Both the position numbers and the translations under genes were made by a program. Shown here in pieces: positions 18,545-26,681 of a stretch of 64,000 nucleotides of DNA; position 1 is the first letter of the stretch; each line of letters opens with the position of its first letter. The DNA comes from Gemmatimonadota bacterium (GTDB taxonomy: Bacteria; Gemmatimonadota; Gemmatimonadetes; Longimicrobiales; Gaopeijiaceae). The notes below the pieces were generated by a model. The model did no database searches. It saw only the letters and a list, made by a program, of their open reading frames with translations, and had not been told where the DNA came from. The stretch lies in NCBI GenBank assembly GCA_041390125.1, contig JAWKQN010000012.1:124001-188000 (forward strand). The letters run 5' to 3'.

Positions 18545-18958
18545 GTGGCCATCGAACGCATCGACGACGTCGAGGTGGGCGCCGACTATACGGAGCAGCG
18601 CACCTTCGATCGGGCGCTGATGGAGACCTTCATCGCGTTCACGAGGGACAGCGCCGGCATCCACACCGACGCCTCCCATTCGGCAGGCATGGGGTTCGAG
18701 GACCTGGTGGTGCACGGCTTCCTGCTCTCGACGCCGTTCAGCCGCATCCTGGGCATGGAGCTGCCGGGCGAGCGGACGGTCATCGGGTCCATGGAGCTGA
18801 ACTTCCACGAGCCCGTCTACAAGGGGGACACCGTGACGTACACGGCCACGGTGACCCGCGTGATCCGGCCCCTGCGCTCCGTGCTCCTCGATCTGAGGAT
18901 CGTCAAGAGCGACGGTACGGTGTGCGTGAAGGGCAAAGCCAACTGCGTCTTCAAGTAA
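18545..18958 (+). CDS. MaoC-like hotdog dehydratase
   Basis: 137 residues from GTG 18545, preceded by an AGGAG site. It is a single hotdog domain. The hydratase-2 motif is visible as FTRDSAGIHTDASHS, where the aspartate and histidine are the catalytic pair of (R)-specific enoyl hydratases, followed by VVHGFLLSTPFSRI, the central hotdog helix. The C-terminal strands (YKGDTVTYTATVTRVIRPLRSVLLDLRIV) are also typical. It would hydrate or dehydrate an acyl-CoA or acyl-ACP. It heads a five-gene plus-strand operon that includes an acyl carrier protein, which is the likely carrier of its substrate. Confidence 0.85.
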   Translation: MAIERIDDVEVGADYTEQRTFDRALMETFIAFTRDSAGIHTDASHSAGMGFEDLVVHGFLLSTPFSRILGMELPGERTVIGSMELNFHEPVYKGDTVTYTATVTRVIRPLRSVLLDLRIVKSDGTVCVKGKANCVFK

Positions 18959-18974
18959 GCGAGGAGCGGACGAC

Positions 18975-19892
18975 GTGAGCGATCAGCAAGGAGCGGTGAT
19001 GAGCCTGGAGGCCTTCGAGCTGTTCAAGAGCCTGCTGTACAAGAACGCCTTCATGTTCCGGAAGACCTTCGACGCGGTCGAGGAGGAGTTCGGGCAGCCC
19101 TGGCGGGAGGAGTTCGATCTCCACCTCCGCAACCTCTTCGGGCTGGACGAGGAGCGCTACGTGTACGCCGTGAAGGGCTACACGAAGTTCGCCATCGACT
19201 TCATGCGCCTCGAGCGGCTCTTCAAGCAGAAGCGGGAGTACGAGCCGCAGACGTACGACGAGGCCAAGGAGCGGGTCTACATGAACCGCGACTACATGAT
19301 GAACCTGTATCTGCCGGGCATCCTGGTGTCGCACTTCCTGTGGCGGCACCACTACCGGCAGTTCCAGTTCTACAAGGAGAAGTTCCTCCCCCTTCTGGAC
19401 GCGCAGGAGGACAAGCGCTTCTACGAGGTGGGCACGGGCACGGGCTTCTTCACGGTCCAGATCCCGCGCCACGACCCCGCCTGGCACGGCACGGGGATCG
19501 ACATCAGCCCGTATTCGCGCGAATTCACGCTCGACCAGGTGCGCGGCTGGGGCTTCGGCGACCAGTTCACGTCCAGCGACACCAACATCATCGGGGCCGG
19601 CCTCGAGCCGCTGCCCGTGGTGCAGTGCATCGAGGTGCTGGAGCACCTCTCGGATCCGCAGACGTTCCTGGACCACCTGCGGTTGATGCTCCGCGAGGGA
19701 GGAACCGGCTTCGTCACCGCCGCGCTGACCGCGCCCAACGCCGACCACATCTACCTGTACTGGGAGCCGGAAGAGGTCATCGCCCAGTTGGAGAAGGCGG
19801 GCTTCACCGTGCACGAGTACGTCGAGGAGAAGGGCTACGAGGCGCCGCCCGAGGAGATCGTCCCCAAGGTCGCGGCCTTCATCGTCTCCTGA
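18975..19892 (+). CDS. SAM-dependent class I methyltransferase
   Basis: 305 residues from GTG 18975 (GAGGAG nine bases upstream; ATG 18999 with GGAG is an alternative). The first 145 residues are a helical, charged region that is unusual for the simplest methyltransferases and may recognise the substrate carrier. Motif I is FYEVGTGTGFF (149-159), followed by TGIDISPYSREF and the motif IV-like CIEVLEHLSD. It would methylate an acyl intermediate, sugar or lipid. It lies between the MaoC and FkbH-like genes with gaps of 16 and 12 bases. Confidence 0.85.
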   Translation: MSDQQGAVMSLEAFELFKSLLYKNAFMFRKTFDAVEEEFGQPWREEFDLHLRNLFGLDEERYVYAVKGYTKFAIDFMRLERLFKQKREYEPQTYDEAKERVYMNRDYMMNLYLPGILVSHFLWRHHYRQFQFYKEKFLPLLDAQEDKRFYEVGTGTGFFTVQIPRHDPAWHGTGIDISPYSREFTLDQVRGWGFGDQFTSSDTNIIGAGLEPLPVVQCIEVLEHLSDPQTFLDHLRLMLREGGTGFVTAALTAPNADHIYLYWEPEEVIAQLEKAGFTVHEYVEEKGYEAPPEEIVPKVAAFIVS

Positions 19893-19904
19893 CGCATCGT
19901 CCTC

Positions 19905-21722
19905 ATGCTCGAGAAGTCCTACGCCGAGATCCAACAGGATCTCAAGTCCCGCGACCGTTCCGGGCTGGTGGCCTTTCCGGTCACCGTGCTCCGCAACGTC
20001 GTGACCGAGCCGATCGAGCCCTACCTGCAGTGGTTGGGCGCGGAGGCCGGTCTGCGGGTGGACGTCTCGTTCGGGGAGTTCGACAACATCGTCCAGGAGG
20101 CGGTGGGCGGCGCTCCCCATCTGCTCGGGGCGGACACCGGGTGCGTCCTGGTCCACCTGCGCCTGGAAGGGATCTCCCCCGCGCTGGCCTCCGGCTTCAC
20201 CGGTCTCGGCAGCGAAGAGGTGGCCGCCGAGCGCGGCCGCATCGAAGACCAGGTCCGTGCGGTGCTGGCCGGGATCCGGCGGCAGACCCGCGCGCTGATC
20301 CTGTGGCACGGCTTCGAGACCCCGCTCCACCCCGCGTACGGCATCGTGGATGCACATCAGGCGGAGGGCCAGGTCGCCACGGTGGCCCGTCTCAACCTCG
20401 CCGTCCGCGACGCCCTGGCGGAGCATGCCAACGCGTACTTCGTGGATCTGGACCTTTGCCGCGGCCGCATCGGCGGGAAGGCCTTCTACGACGCCCGGTA
20501 CTGGCACATCGGACGGGCGCCGTACACGCGGGAAGCGCTGAAGGAGATCGCGCTCGAGGACATGAAGTACGTCCGGGCGCTGCGCGGCCGGAACAAGAAG
20601 TGTCTGGTCCTCGATTGCGACAACACGCTGTGGGGCGGGATCATCGGAGAAGACGGCCTGGCCGGGATCAAGCTCGGATCCGTCCACCCCGGATCCCCGT
20701 ACCAGGAGTTCCAGCGCGAGATCGTGAGCCTGGCGCGGCGGGGCATCATCGTCGCGCTGTGCAGCAAGAACAACGAAGAGGACGTGTGGGAGGTCTTCGA
20801 TCGGCATCCCGACATGGTGTTGCGTCGGGACGATGTCGCCGCCTGGCGCATCAACTGGCAGGACAAGGCCTCGAATCTGCGTGAGCTCGCCGCCGAGCTG
20901 AACATCGGGCTCGACCACATGGTCTTCGTGGACGACTCCGAGTTCGAGGTGAACCTCGTCCGGGAGATGGTGCCCGACGTGGAGGTGCTGCACCTGCCCG
21001 TCGCAGAAGCGGTGCACAAGCGGGATCGGCTCGCCGCCTGCGGGCTCTTCGACACCTTGACCGTGGCGGACGAGGATCGGCAGCGGAATGCCATGTATCG
21101 CGCCGAAGCCGGCCGTCGACGCCTGCAGAGCGAGATCACGGACCTTTCCGCGTATCTCGCGTCCCTGGAGATGGAGGTGGAGGTGCGGTTCGCCGACGCG
21201 CTCTCCACGCCCCGGGTGGCCCAGCTCACGCAGAAGACCAACCAGTTCAACCTGACCACCATCCGATACTCCGAGGCGGACATCCAGGCCGCGCAGAGCG
21301 GGCCCGACGCCGACGTGCTGAGCCTGCGGCTGCGGGACCGGTTCGGGGATACGGGACTGGTGGGTGTGGCGCTCCTGCGCTACGAAGGGGATCGGGCGCG
21401 GCTGGACAGCCTTCTCATGTCCTGCCGGGTGCTCGGTCGCAACGTGGAGGACCTGTTCCTGGAGCAGTGCCTGGCCCTGGCCCGGGTGCGGGGCGCGTCG
21501 GAGGTGGTCGGCGAGTACCGCCCGACGCCCAAGAACCGGATGGTGGCCCGCTTCTTCCCGGAGCGGGACTTCCAACCCGAGGAGAGGGACGGAGAGGTCG
21601 AACGGTGGGTGTTCCGGCTGGACGGCTGGGAGCCCCGCGCGTTCGGGCAGTTCAAGGCGGTACACACCGACGTCCCGGTCGCGGACCGGGTCGGAACCGA
21701 ACACGGAGAGAGACGCGGATGA
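19905..21722 (+). CDS. FkbH-like HAD-superfamily enzyme
   Basis: 605 residues. The N-terminal 230 residues have an SGNH-like region (DARYWHIGRAPYTREALKEIA). The HAD domain begins KKCLVLDCDNTLWGG with the catalytic DxD at D237 and D239, and continues with IVALCSKNNEEDVWEVF and a second acidic motif MVFVDDSEFE. The C-terminal 170 residues are GNAT-like (TQKTNQFNLTTIRY, LLMSCRVLGRNVEDLFLEQ, VVGEYRPTPKNRMVARFF). This is the HAD-IIIC/FkbH architecture, which in known pathways loads a glyceryl-type unit from 1,3-bisphosphoglycerate onto an acyl carrier protein. The stop overlaps the ACP start by four bases, consistent with that partnership. Confidence 0.9.
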   Translation: MLEKSYAEIQQDLKSRDRSGLVAFPVTVLRNVVTEPIEPYLQWLGAEAGLRVDVSFGEFDNIVQEAVGGAPHLLGADTGCVLVHLRLEGISPALASGFTGLGSEEVAAERGRIEDQVRAVLAGIRRQTRALILWHGFETPLHPAYGIVDAHQAEGQVATVARLNLAVRDALAEHANAYFVDLDLCRGRIGGKAFYDARYWHIGRAPYTREALKEIALEDMKYVRALRGRNKKCLVLDCDNTLWGGIIGEDGLAGIKLGSVHPGSPYQEFQREIVSLARRGIIVALCSKNNEEDVWEVFDRHPDMVLRRDDVAAWRINWQDKASNLRELAAELNIGLDHMVFVDDSEFEVNLVREMVPDVEVLHLPVAEAVHKRDRLAACGLFDTLTVADEDRQRNAMYRAEAGRRRLQSEITDLSAYLASLEMEVEVRFADALSTPRVAQLTQKTNQFNLTTIRYSEADIQAAQSGPDADVLSLRLRDRFGDTGLVGVALLRYEGDRARLDSLLMSCRVLGRNVEDLFLEQCLALARVRGASEVVGEYRPTPKNRMVARFFPERDFQPEERDGEVERWVFRLDGWEPRAFGQFKAVHTDVPVADRVGTEHGERRG

Positions 21723-21952
21723 AGGAGACCGTTCGGCGAGTCGTCAGCAGCGTGCTCGGGATCCCCGAGGAGGAGATCACCGAGAGCACGGGGCCGGAGA
21801 CCGTGGAGGCCTGGGATTCGCTCCAGCACATGAACCTGATCCTCGCGCTGGAGGAGGAGCTGGGCGTGCAGTTCTCCGACGACGACATCGTCTCGATGCT
21901 CGACGTCGGCAAGATCTACGACAAGGTAGGCGAGCTGGTCGCGGCCAGGTGA
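21719..21952 (+). CDS. Acyl carrier protein
   Basis: 77 residues. The 4'-phosphopantetheine site is S34 in EAWDSLQHMNL, the DSL motif. The helices before (ETVRRVVSSVLGIPEEEI) and after (LEEELGVQFSDDDIVSML) are canonical. The ATG overlaps the FkbH-like stop (ATGA) and its own stop overlaps the next gene (GTGA). It is a dedicated carrier for this operon, distinct from a housekeeping acpP since it is not beside fatty-acid genes. Confidence 0.93.
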   Translation: MKETVRRVVSSVLGIPEEEITESTGPETVEAWDSLQHMNLILALEEELGVQFSDDDIVSMLDVGKIYDKVGELVAAR

Positions 21953-22557
21953 AGGCGGCCGGTCTCGACGTCGGACGGACGCTGCGGAGCCTCTCGCTCA
22001 AGCAGCTCTTCGTCCGTGTCGCCGAGGAGTACCTCTGGTGGATGGTCCGGAGCCTCCCCGGGTTCAGTGGCGTCTACCTGCGCTACTTCTTCCTCAAGGC
22101 GTGCGCGAAGCGCATCGATGGCTTCTGCTGGATCAGCCGGGGCTGCACGTTCGCCAACGCCTACAACCTCGAGCTCGGAAAAGGCGTCTCCTTCGGGCGC
22201 AACGTCCTCCTGGACGCGTTGGGCGGCCTGTCCATCGGCGCCAACTCCGGGGTGGGGCCCAACGCGGTGATCCTGGCCCAGGAGCATTCCATCGTGGACC
22301 GCGACCCGCTCGGGAACTCGGGACACCGCACCAAGCCGATCGTCATCGGTGTCAACGTGTTCGTGGGCGCGGCCACCTTTCTCAAGGCCGGCATCACCGT
22401 CGGGGACAACGCGGTGATCGCCGCGAACTCGAACGTCGTGATGGACGTGCCGGAAGGGGGTTGGGTGATCGGCGTGCCGGCGCGTCCCTATCCGCAGGTC
22501 ATGCGCGAGCTGTTGCTGGCGCAGCGCAAGGCCGCTCCGCCCGCGCCGGAGCGCTAG
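21949..22557 (+). CDS. Left-handed beta-helix acyltransferase
   Basis: 202 residues from GTG 21949, overlapping the ACP stop by four bases. After a helical N-terminus (about 60 residues with an amphipathic or membrane-contacting stretch, YLWWMVRSLPGFSGVYLRYFF) come hexapeptide repeats (LELGKGVSFGRNVLLDALGGLSIGAN, IVIGVNVFVGAATFLKAGITVGDNAVIAANSNVV). The fold is that of CysE/LacA/NodL-type O- or N-acyltransferases; the family histidine is likely in VILAQEHS. It would move an acyl group, perhaps from the ACP just encoded, to a sugar or other acceptor. Confidence 0.85.
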   Translation: MKAAGLDVGRTLRSLSLKQLFVRVAEEYLWWMVRSLPGFSGVYLRYFFLKACAKRIDGFCWISRGCTFANAYNLELGKGVSFGRNVLLDALGGLSIGANSGVGPNAVILAQEHSIVDRDPLGNSGHRTKPIVIGVNVFVGAATFLKAGITVGDNAVIAANSNVVMDVPEGGWVIGVPARPYPQVMRELLLAQRKAAPPAPER

Positions 22558-22610
22558 CGGGTCGGGGGGAAGCCCGGCGTTCGCCGCTGCAGCCCGGAGC
22601 CGGGACCTCG

Positions 22611-23222
22611 TCAGCGCCGCAGAAGCTGGAAGGCGATCTCCCGCCCGGCGCCGCCCACGGTGGCCAGGTGGATCCAGGTCACCGCCAGCGCCTCCAGCAG
22701 GGCCGCGTTGCGCAGGGGACCGGCGTCCAGGGCCTCGAATCCCATGCGCTCGGCCAGACCCAGCGCCACCTGCTTGGCCTCGGCGTCGTCCCCCGCGAAG
22801 AGCGCCAGCGGCCGCGCCGGTTCGAACGCGGGGTCGGCCTGGATCTCCGCCCCGAAGTGGTTGAACCCCTTGAGCACGCGCAGGTGGGGAAACGCCTCGG
22901 CCAGGCGGGCCGCGACCGAGCCGCCTGCGGGTGGCGCCCAGACCGGGCCCTGGTCCCACCGGAGCGGATTCGTCAGGTCGACCACGACGGTCCCGGCGGC
23001 CGGGGCGGCGGCCGAGAGGGCCTCCACGGCCGCGTCGGCCGGCACCGCCACGAGGACCAGATCCGCCCCGGCAGCGGCGCTGCGAGGGTCCGAGGCGGGG
23101 CCGGGAAGGTCGGCCGGCGAAGGGATGTCGCGCAGGCCGTAGCGGACCGGGACGCCCACGGCCGCGAGGCGGCGGCCCATGGCCGACCCGACGGAGCCGG
23201 CCCCGAGCAAGGTGACGTGCAT
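22611..23222 (-). CDS. NADPH-dependent F420 reductase-like oxidoreductase
   Basis: 203 residues from ATG 23222. The Rossmann motif VTLLGAGSVGSAMGRRL is at the N-terminus, followed by ADLVLVAVPADAAVEAL, VVVDLTNPL and VLKGFNHFGAEI, the sequence of elements seen in the F420H2:NADP oxidoreductase and ProC-like group. In F420-lacking bacteria, relatives act on other NAD(P)-linked substrates, so the electron donor is open. It is 77 bases downstream of the DJ-1 gene and probably shares its transcript and its HxlR control. Confidence 0.75.
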   Translation of the reverse strand: MHVTLLGAGSVGSAMGRRLAAVGVPVRYGLRDIPSPADLPGPASDPRSAAAGADLVLVAVPADAAVEALSAAAPAAGTVVVDLTNPLRWDQGPVWAPPAGGSVAARLAEAFPHLRVLKGFNHFGAEIQADPAFEPARPLALFAGDDAEAKQVALGLAERMGFEALDAGPLRNAALLEALAVTWIHLATVGGAGREIAFQLLRR

Positions 23223-23299
23223 GATGGTTCTCCAGGTCGAGGGTGGTGGCGAGGGACCGGTCGGCGTCGCGCACGCGCACGCCGATCGGCGGGGGGGAC

Positions 23300-24037
23300 T
23301 CAGCGGCCCAGGGCTTCGATCACCAGTCGAGCGGCGGCGCTCCCCGAGTTCTGCTGCTGGCCGGTGATCAGCCATCCGTCCCGTACGGCGAACGGACGGA
23401 AGGGCTGGTCTACGATGAAGTTCGTGTCCGACAGCGCCCGCGCCTCCGTCTCGATCCAGAAGGGTTGGAGGCGACGGCCTACGGCGTGGTCGGCGACCTC
23501 CTCCTCGCCGTTGGCGAATCCCGTCCAGGACCGTCCCCGCACCAGCAGGTCTCCCGACGTCAGGCGCGCGTCCAACAGCACGCAGGTGGCGTGACAGACC
23601 AGCGCCGTGGGCTTGGCGGCTTCGAAGAAGCGCACCACGAGACCGGCGACGTCCTCGTTTCCCCGGAAGGTCACCATCGGCGATTGGCCGCCCACGAGGA
23701 ACAGCGCGTCGAAGGCATCGACGTCGACGTCGTGGATGGAGGCGGTATCCGCCAGGAGGGCGGTATGCCGCTCGGACCGCTTGAAGCCCAGGCTCAGCAG
23801 ATCGTCGGCCGCATAGCCGCTCTCGTGTTCGGGGTCGCTGAAGGCGTCCGCTGCGAGGGCCCCACCGTCGGGGCTGCGGATCTCGATGGAGTAGCCTGCC
23901 TCGTGGAAGGTCCACCAGGGATGGACGAGCTCGGCCCACCAGAAGCCCACGGGCCACCCCGTGGTGGGGGACGTGGCGGGATTCGCCGCCACCATGAGGA
24001 TGCGGCGGCCGGGAGAGCCGTGGGACCGGTCGGACAT
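23300..24037 (-). CDS. DJ-1/PfpI family protein (type 1 GATase-like)
   Basis: 245 residues from ATG 24037, which has a GGAGG site seven bases upstream; an in-frame start at 24073 lacks one. The fold is shown by RRILMVAANPATSPTTGWPVGFWWAELVHPWWTF at the N-terminus, a GGQSPMVTF loop, and the nucleophile elbow TALVCHATC with the likely reactive cysteine at 148. Proteins of this size with a tryptophan-rich N-terminal loop are Hsp31/glyoxalase III-like. It may detoxify methylglyoxal-type aldehydes or act as a chaperone. It is divergent from an HxlR regulator over 112 bases. Confidence 0.85.
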   Translation of the reverse strand: MSDRSHGSPGRRILMVAANPATSPTTGWPVGFWWAELVHPWWTFHEAGYSIEIRSPDGGALAADAFSDPEHESGYAADDLLSLGFKRSERHTALLADTASIHDVDVDAFDALFLVGGQSPMVTFRGNEDVAGLVVRFFEAAKPTALVCHATCVLLDARLTSGDLLVRGRSWTGFANGEEEVADHAVGRRLQPFWIETEARALSDTNFIVDQPFRPFAVRDGWLITGQQQNSGSAAARLVIEALGR

Positions 24038-24107
24038 GGGTCGCCTCCAGAGCGGGATCGCGTGGAACTCCACGCTAGCGGCCCTCCGTCAGGATCGGCA
24101 GTATCTA

Positions 24108-24135
24108 CATCCAGGACAGGTACTGTCATCCAGGA
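24108..24135. promoter_or_regulatory. Paired CATCCAGGA repeats, candidate HxlR operator
   Basis: Two identical direct repeats CATCCAGGA lie at 24108-24116 and 24127-24135, 19 bases apart, in the short gap between the divergent DJ-1 and HxlR genes. Between them ACAG-GTA-CTGT forms a small dyad. HxlR-type regulators are usually dimeric and sense reactive electrophiles or redox; they often bind just upstream of their own gene and the target. Position and spacing fit an operator but no consensus for this host is known to me. Confidence 0.45.
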
Positions 24136-24149
24136 TAGTGGAGTGGCCC

Positions 24150-24533
24150 ATGCCCGGGTTCGAGCACGACGGGTCCAGCTTCAACAACCCCGTGGAGTTG
24201 GCCCTGCACGTGGTGGGGGGGAAGTGGAAGATGCCCATCCTGTGGCGGCTGCAGGACCGCACCTGGCGCTTCAATGAACTGCGCCGGAGTCTGAAGCGGG
24301 TCACCGACCGCATGCTGGCGCGTCAGCTCCGGGAGCTCGAGCGGGACGGTCTGGTCACGCGGACGGTGCATCCGGTGATCCCTCCGCACGTGGACTACGC
24401 CATCACCGACCTGGGCCGCTCGGCGCTGCCGGCCATCCGGGCGCTGCGCGCCTGGGGGGACGCCTACCGGACGGCGCGCACGGATCCAGCGACCGGTCCC
24501 GGTGTGCAAGCGGAGAGGGACAGCGGAGGCTGA
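24150..24533 (+). CDS. HxlR-family winged-helix regulator
   Basis: 127 residues from ATG 24150 (GGAG seven bases upstream; GTG 24138 would add four residues). It has the whole HxlR winged helix: NPVELALHVVGGKWKMPILWRLQDRTWRFNELRRSLKRVTDRMLARQLRELERDGLVTR, then the beta-wing PPHVDYAITDLGRSALP. The family often controls a divergent detoxification gene. Here the divergent DJ-1 protein and the reductase behind it are the likely targets, through the repeats in the gap. No conserved redox cysteine is visible near the N-terminus. Confidence 0.93.
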   Translation: MPGFEHDGSSFNNPVELALHVVGGKWKMPILWRLQDRTWRFNELRRSLKRVTDRMLARQLRELERDGLVTRTVHPVIPPHVDYAITDLGRSALPAIRALRAWGDAYRTARTDPATGPGVQAERDSGG

Positions 24534-24578
24534 CGTGGGACCATCGATCTCAGCGAAGCTCGAACCATCGGTCGTCGG

Positions 24579-25775
24579 ATGAGACGGAGGGCCGCCGTGC
24601 GCCTGCTCGCGGCACCGCTGGTGCTGCCGGGTCTGCGGATGCGCAGGTCGCGCGCCGGCGTGATCGACGTCCGGGACTTCGGCGCGCGCGGCGACGGGGC
24701 GGTCGACGACACCGCTGCCGTGATCCGCGCGCTGGGCGCGGCGGCGGAAGGAGACACTCTCTGGTTCCCGGGTCCGGCGGCCTACCTGATCGACGCCGTC
24801 GACCTGGGTCGGCATGGCCACGCGGGCCTGACCCTCGCCGGAGATGCGGATGCGCTGCTCCGCAAAGCCCCGACGGGTCGCTTCGGTGGCACCAACACCG
24901 AGCACCTGTTCTTCGATGCGCGCTCCGACGGGGCGTCCGACGGGCTGACCGTCCGCGCCCTGGCCTTCGAGCTCTCGGCCGCGGCCGCGCGGCCGGGCGA
25001 CACGGTCTCCGCGTTCTTCCTGGCCCGGGCCGACGGGCTGCGCTTCGACGCCTGTCGCTTCGTCGACGGGATCGAGGAGGGTCTCAAGCTCTACGCCTGC
25101 CGCGACGTGGAGATCGTCGACTGTCACTTCGAGCGCCTGCGCAACGACGGCGTCCAGGTGCACGCGCCCCCGGCCGGGCAGGATGGCTACACCGGTCCTC
25201 GCGGCGAACGCGGGTGGCGCAACGTGGTGATCGAACGCTCCACCTTCCGCGCCATCGACGACGGGCTGGGTGGGGTGGAGGGACAGGGCGTGACGTTCAA
25301 CTCGCGCTCCCCCATGGTGACGTGCACGGGCGCGACGGTCCGGGACTGCCTCTTCGAGCGCTGTGTCCGGGGCATCTGGGCCGAAGTGAACGAGCCGGGT
25401 GCACGGGTCCTCGACTTGAGGATCGAGCGCAATCGGGTGCTCGAGTCCGTCACGATCGGGCTGGGTGTGGTCGGCGTCGAAGACGCCGTTCTGGCCCGGA
25501 ACGAGGTGATCGATCCCGTGGGGGCCGACGCGCGTTCCGATGCGCTGGCCGGGATCGTCGTGAGCGGCTCCTCGGCGCCGCGTCCGCGCTCGCGCCGCGT
25601 CGACGTGATCGGCAACCGCATCCTCGACCGTCGGGCGGGGCGTGCCCGCATGCCGGTGGGGATCGTGGTCCGGCAGGCGGACGACGTCCGCCTGCGGGGG
25701 AACCAGGTGCAGGGGGCGCGTGAGGAATCGGTGCGGATCGACCGCACCGCCCGGGGAGTGTCGCAGACGCCCTGA
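24579..25775 (+). CDS. Right-handed beta-helix protein (pectate-lyase-3 type)
   Basis: 398 residues. The beginning IDVRDFGARGDGAVDDTAAVIRAL is the conserved start of pectate-lyase-superfamily beta-helices. It is followed by many parallel coils (LTVRALAFEL, LRFDACRFVDGIEEGLKLYACRDVEIVDCHFERL, VVIERSTFRA, LDLRIERNRVLESVTIGLGVV, VDVIGNRILD). The N-terminus is basic with an uncleaved or weak signal sequence (RRRAAVRLLAAPLVLPGL). Such proteins bind or cleave polysaccharides; the catalytic residues are not identifiable. The gene lies 45 bases after the HxlR stop. Confidence 0.75.
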   Translation: MRRRAAVRLLAAPLVLPGLRMRRSRAGVIDVRDFGARGDGAVDDTAAVIRALGAAAEGDTLWFPGPAAYLIDAVDLGRHGHAGLTLAGDADALLRKAPTGRFGGTNTEHLFFDARSDGASDGLTVRALAFELSAAAARPGDTVSAFFLARADGLRFDACRFVDGIEEGLKLYACRDVEIVDCHFERLRNDGVQVHAPPAGQDGYTGPRGERGWRNVVIERSTFRAIDDGLGGVEGQGVTFNSRSPMVTCTGATVRDCLFERCVRGIWAEVNEPGARVLDLRIERNRVLESVTIGLGVVGVEDAVLARNEVIDPVGADARSDALAGIVVSGSSAPRPRSRRVDVIGNRILDRRAGRARMPVGIVVRQADDVRLRGNQVQGAREESVRIDRTARGVSQTP

Positions 25776-25824
25776 GGAATGGGGAGGCGTCTCCGCGTGG
25801 CCGAGCCGATGGAGAGACCGCGGG

Positions 25825-26658
25825 ATGGGGCAAGGGTGGCCGGAGTGTGACGAGGACGTGCGCCGCTGGGTCCGGCAGATCGTACGGCACCTCTCCGCCG
25901 TGCTCGGGGAGCAGCATGTCGGCACCTACCTGCATGGCTCGCTGGCGAGTGGTTCGTTCCATCCACCCAAGAGCGACGTGGACATGCTGTTCGTGTCGGA
26001 CGGCCCGTTGGCCGCCGACCGGCGGGAGGCCTTCGCCCGGACCTGCGTGGCGTTGACCCGGGAACGGCCGCTGGTGGGAAGCCTGGAGTGCTCCGTGGTG
26101 ACCGCCGCGGCCGCCGCCCGACCCGTGCTGGACCTCCCGTACGAAGCGCACTTCGGGGACGAGCTCGTCGACGCGATCCTCGGCGGTCACCTCGACTACG
26201 GTGCGCGGCGGACCGATGCCGATCTCGTCGCCCACATCCGCGCGTTGCACGAGTTCGGCGTGTGCCTGTCGGGACCGCCGATCGCAGCCGTCTTCGGGGC
26301 GGTCGGACGTGCCGACTTCATGGCGTCCGTCGGCGCCGACCTGCGATGGATCCTCGAGGACGAGCACCTGCTGGAAAGCCCCTTCTACGGCGTGCTCAAC
26401 GCGTGTCGGGCGCTCTGGCTCTGGAACCGCGCCTCGGAACGCTGGGTCCCCACCAAGGACGAGGCCGGTGTGTGGGCTCTCGGGGTGCTGCCCGCCCCCC
26501 TGCGCCCCACCGTCCTGGACGCCCTCGACGCGTATCGTGACGCCGCGCCGGTCCCCGTGGGCGATCGGCGCACCGGCGGACGGAGGTGGGACCGCGCGGC
26601 GCTCCTGGCGTTTCGCGACCACATCCGGTCCCTCTGGCCGGAGTGGCGCGGCTCCTGA
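25825..26658 (+). CDS. Nucleotidyltransferase, aminoglycoside adenylyltransferase-like
   Basis: 277 residues from ATG 25825. The nucleotidyltransferase motif YLHGSLASGSFHPPKSDVDMLFV (34-56) carries the GS pair and the acidic pair D51/D53 that bind metal and nucleotide. The C-terminal half (FYGVLNACRALWLWNRASERWVPTKDEAGVWAL) matches the helical domain of ANT(3'')/ANT(9) enzymes such as AadA. These transfer AMP to streptomycin or spectinomycin. Substrate specificity cannot be inferred; a chromosomal housekeeping or self-protection role is as likely as clinically relevant resistance. Confidence 0.75.
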   Translation: MGQGWPECDEDVRRWVRQIVRHLSAVLGEQHVGTYLHGSLASGSFHPPKSDVDMLFVSDGPLAADRREAFARTCVALTRERPLVGSLECSVVTAAAAARPVLDLPYEAHFGDELVDAILGGHLDYGARRTDADLVAHIRALHEFGVCLSGPPIAAVFGAVGRADFMASVGADLRWILEDEHLLESPFYGVLNACRALWLWNRASERWVPTKDEAGVWALGVLPAPLRPTVLDALDAYRDAAPVPVGDRRTGGRRWDRAALLAFRDHIRSLWPEWRGS

Positions 26659-26681
26659 CGCCTATGCGTGTCGGCGCCGGG

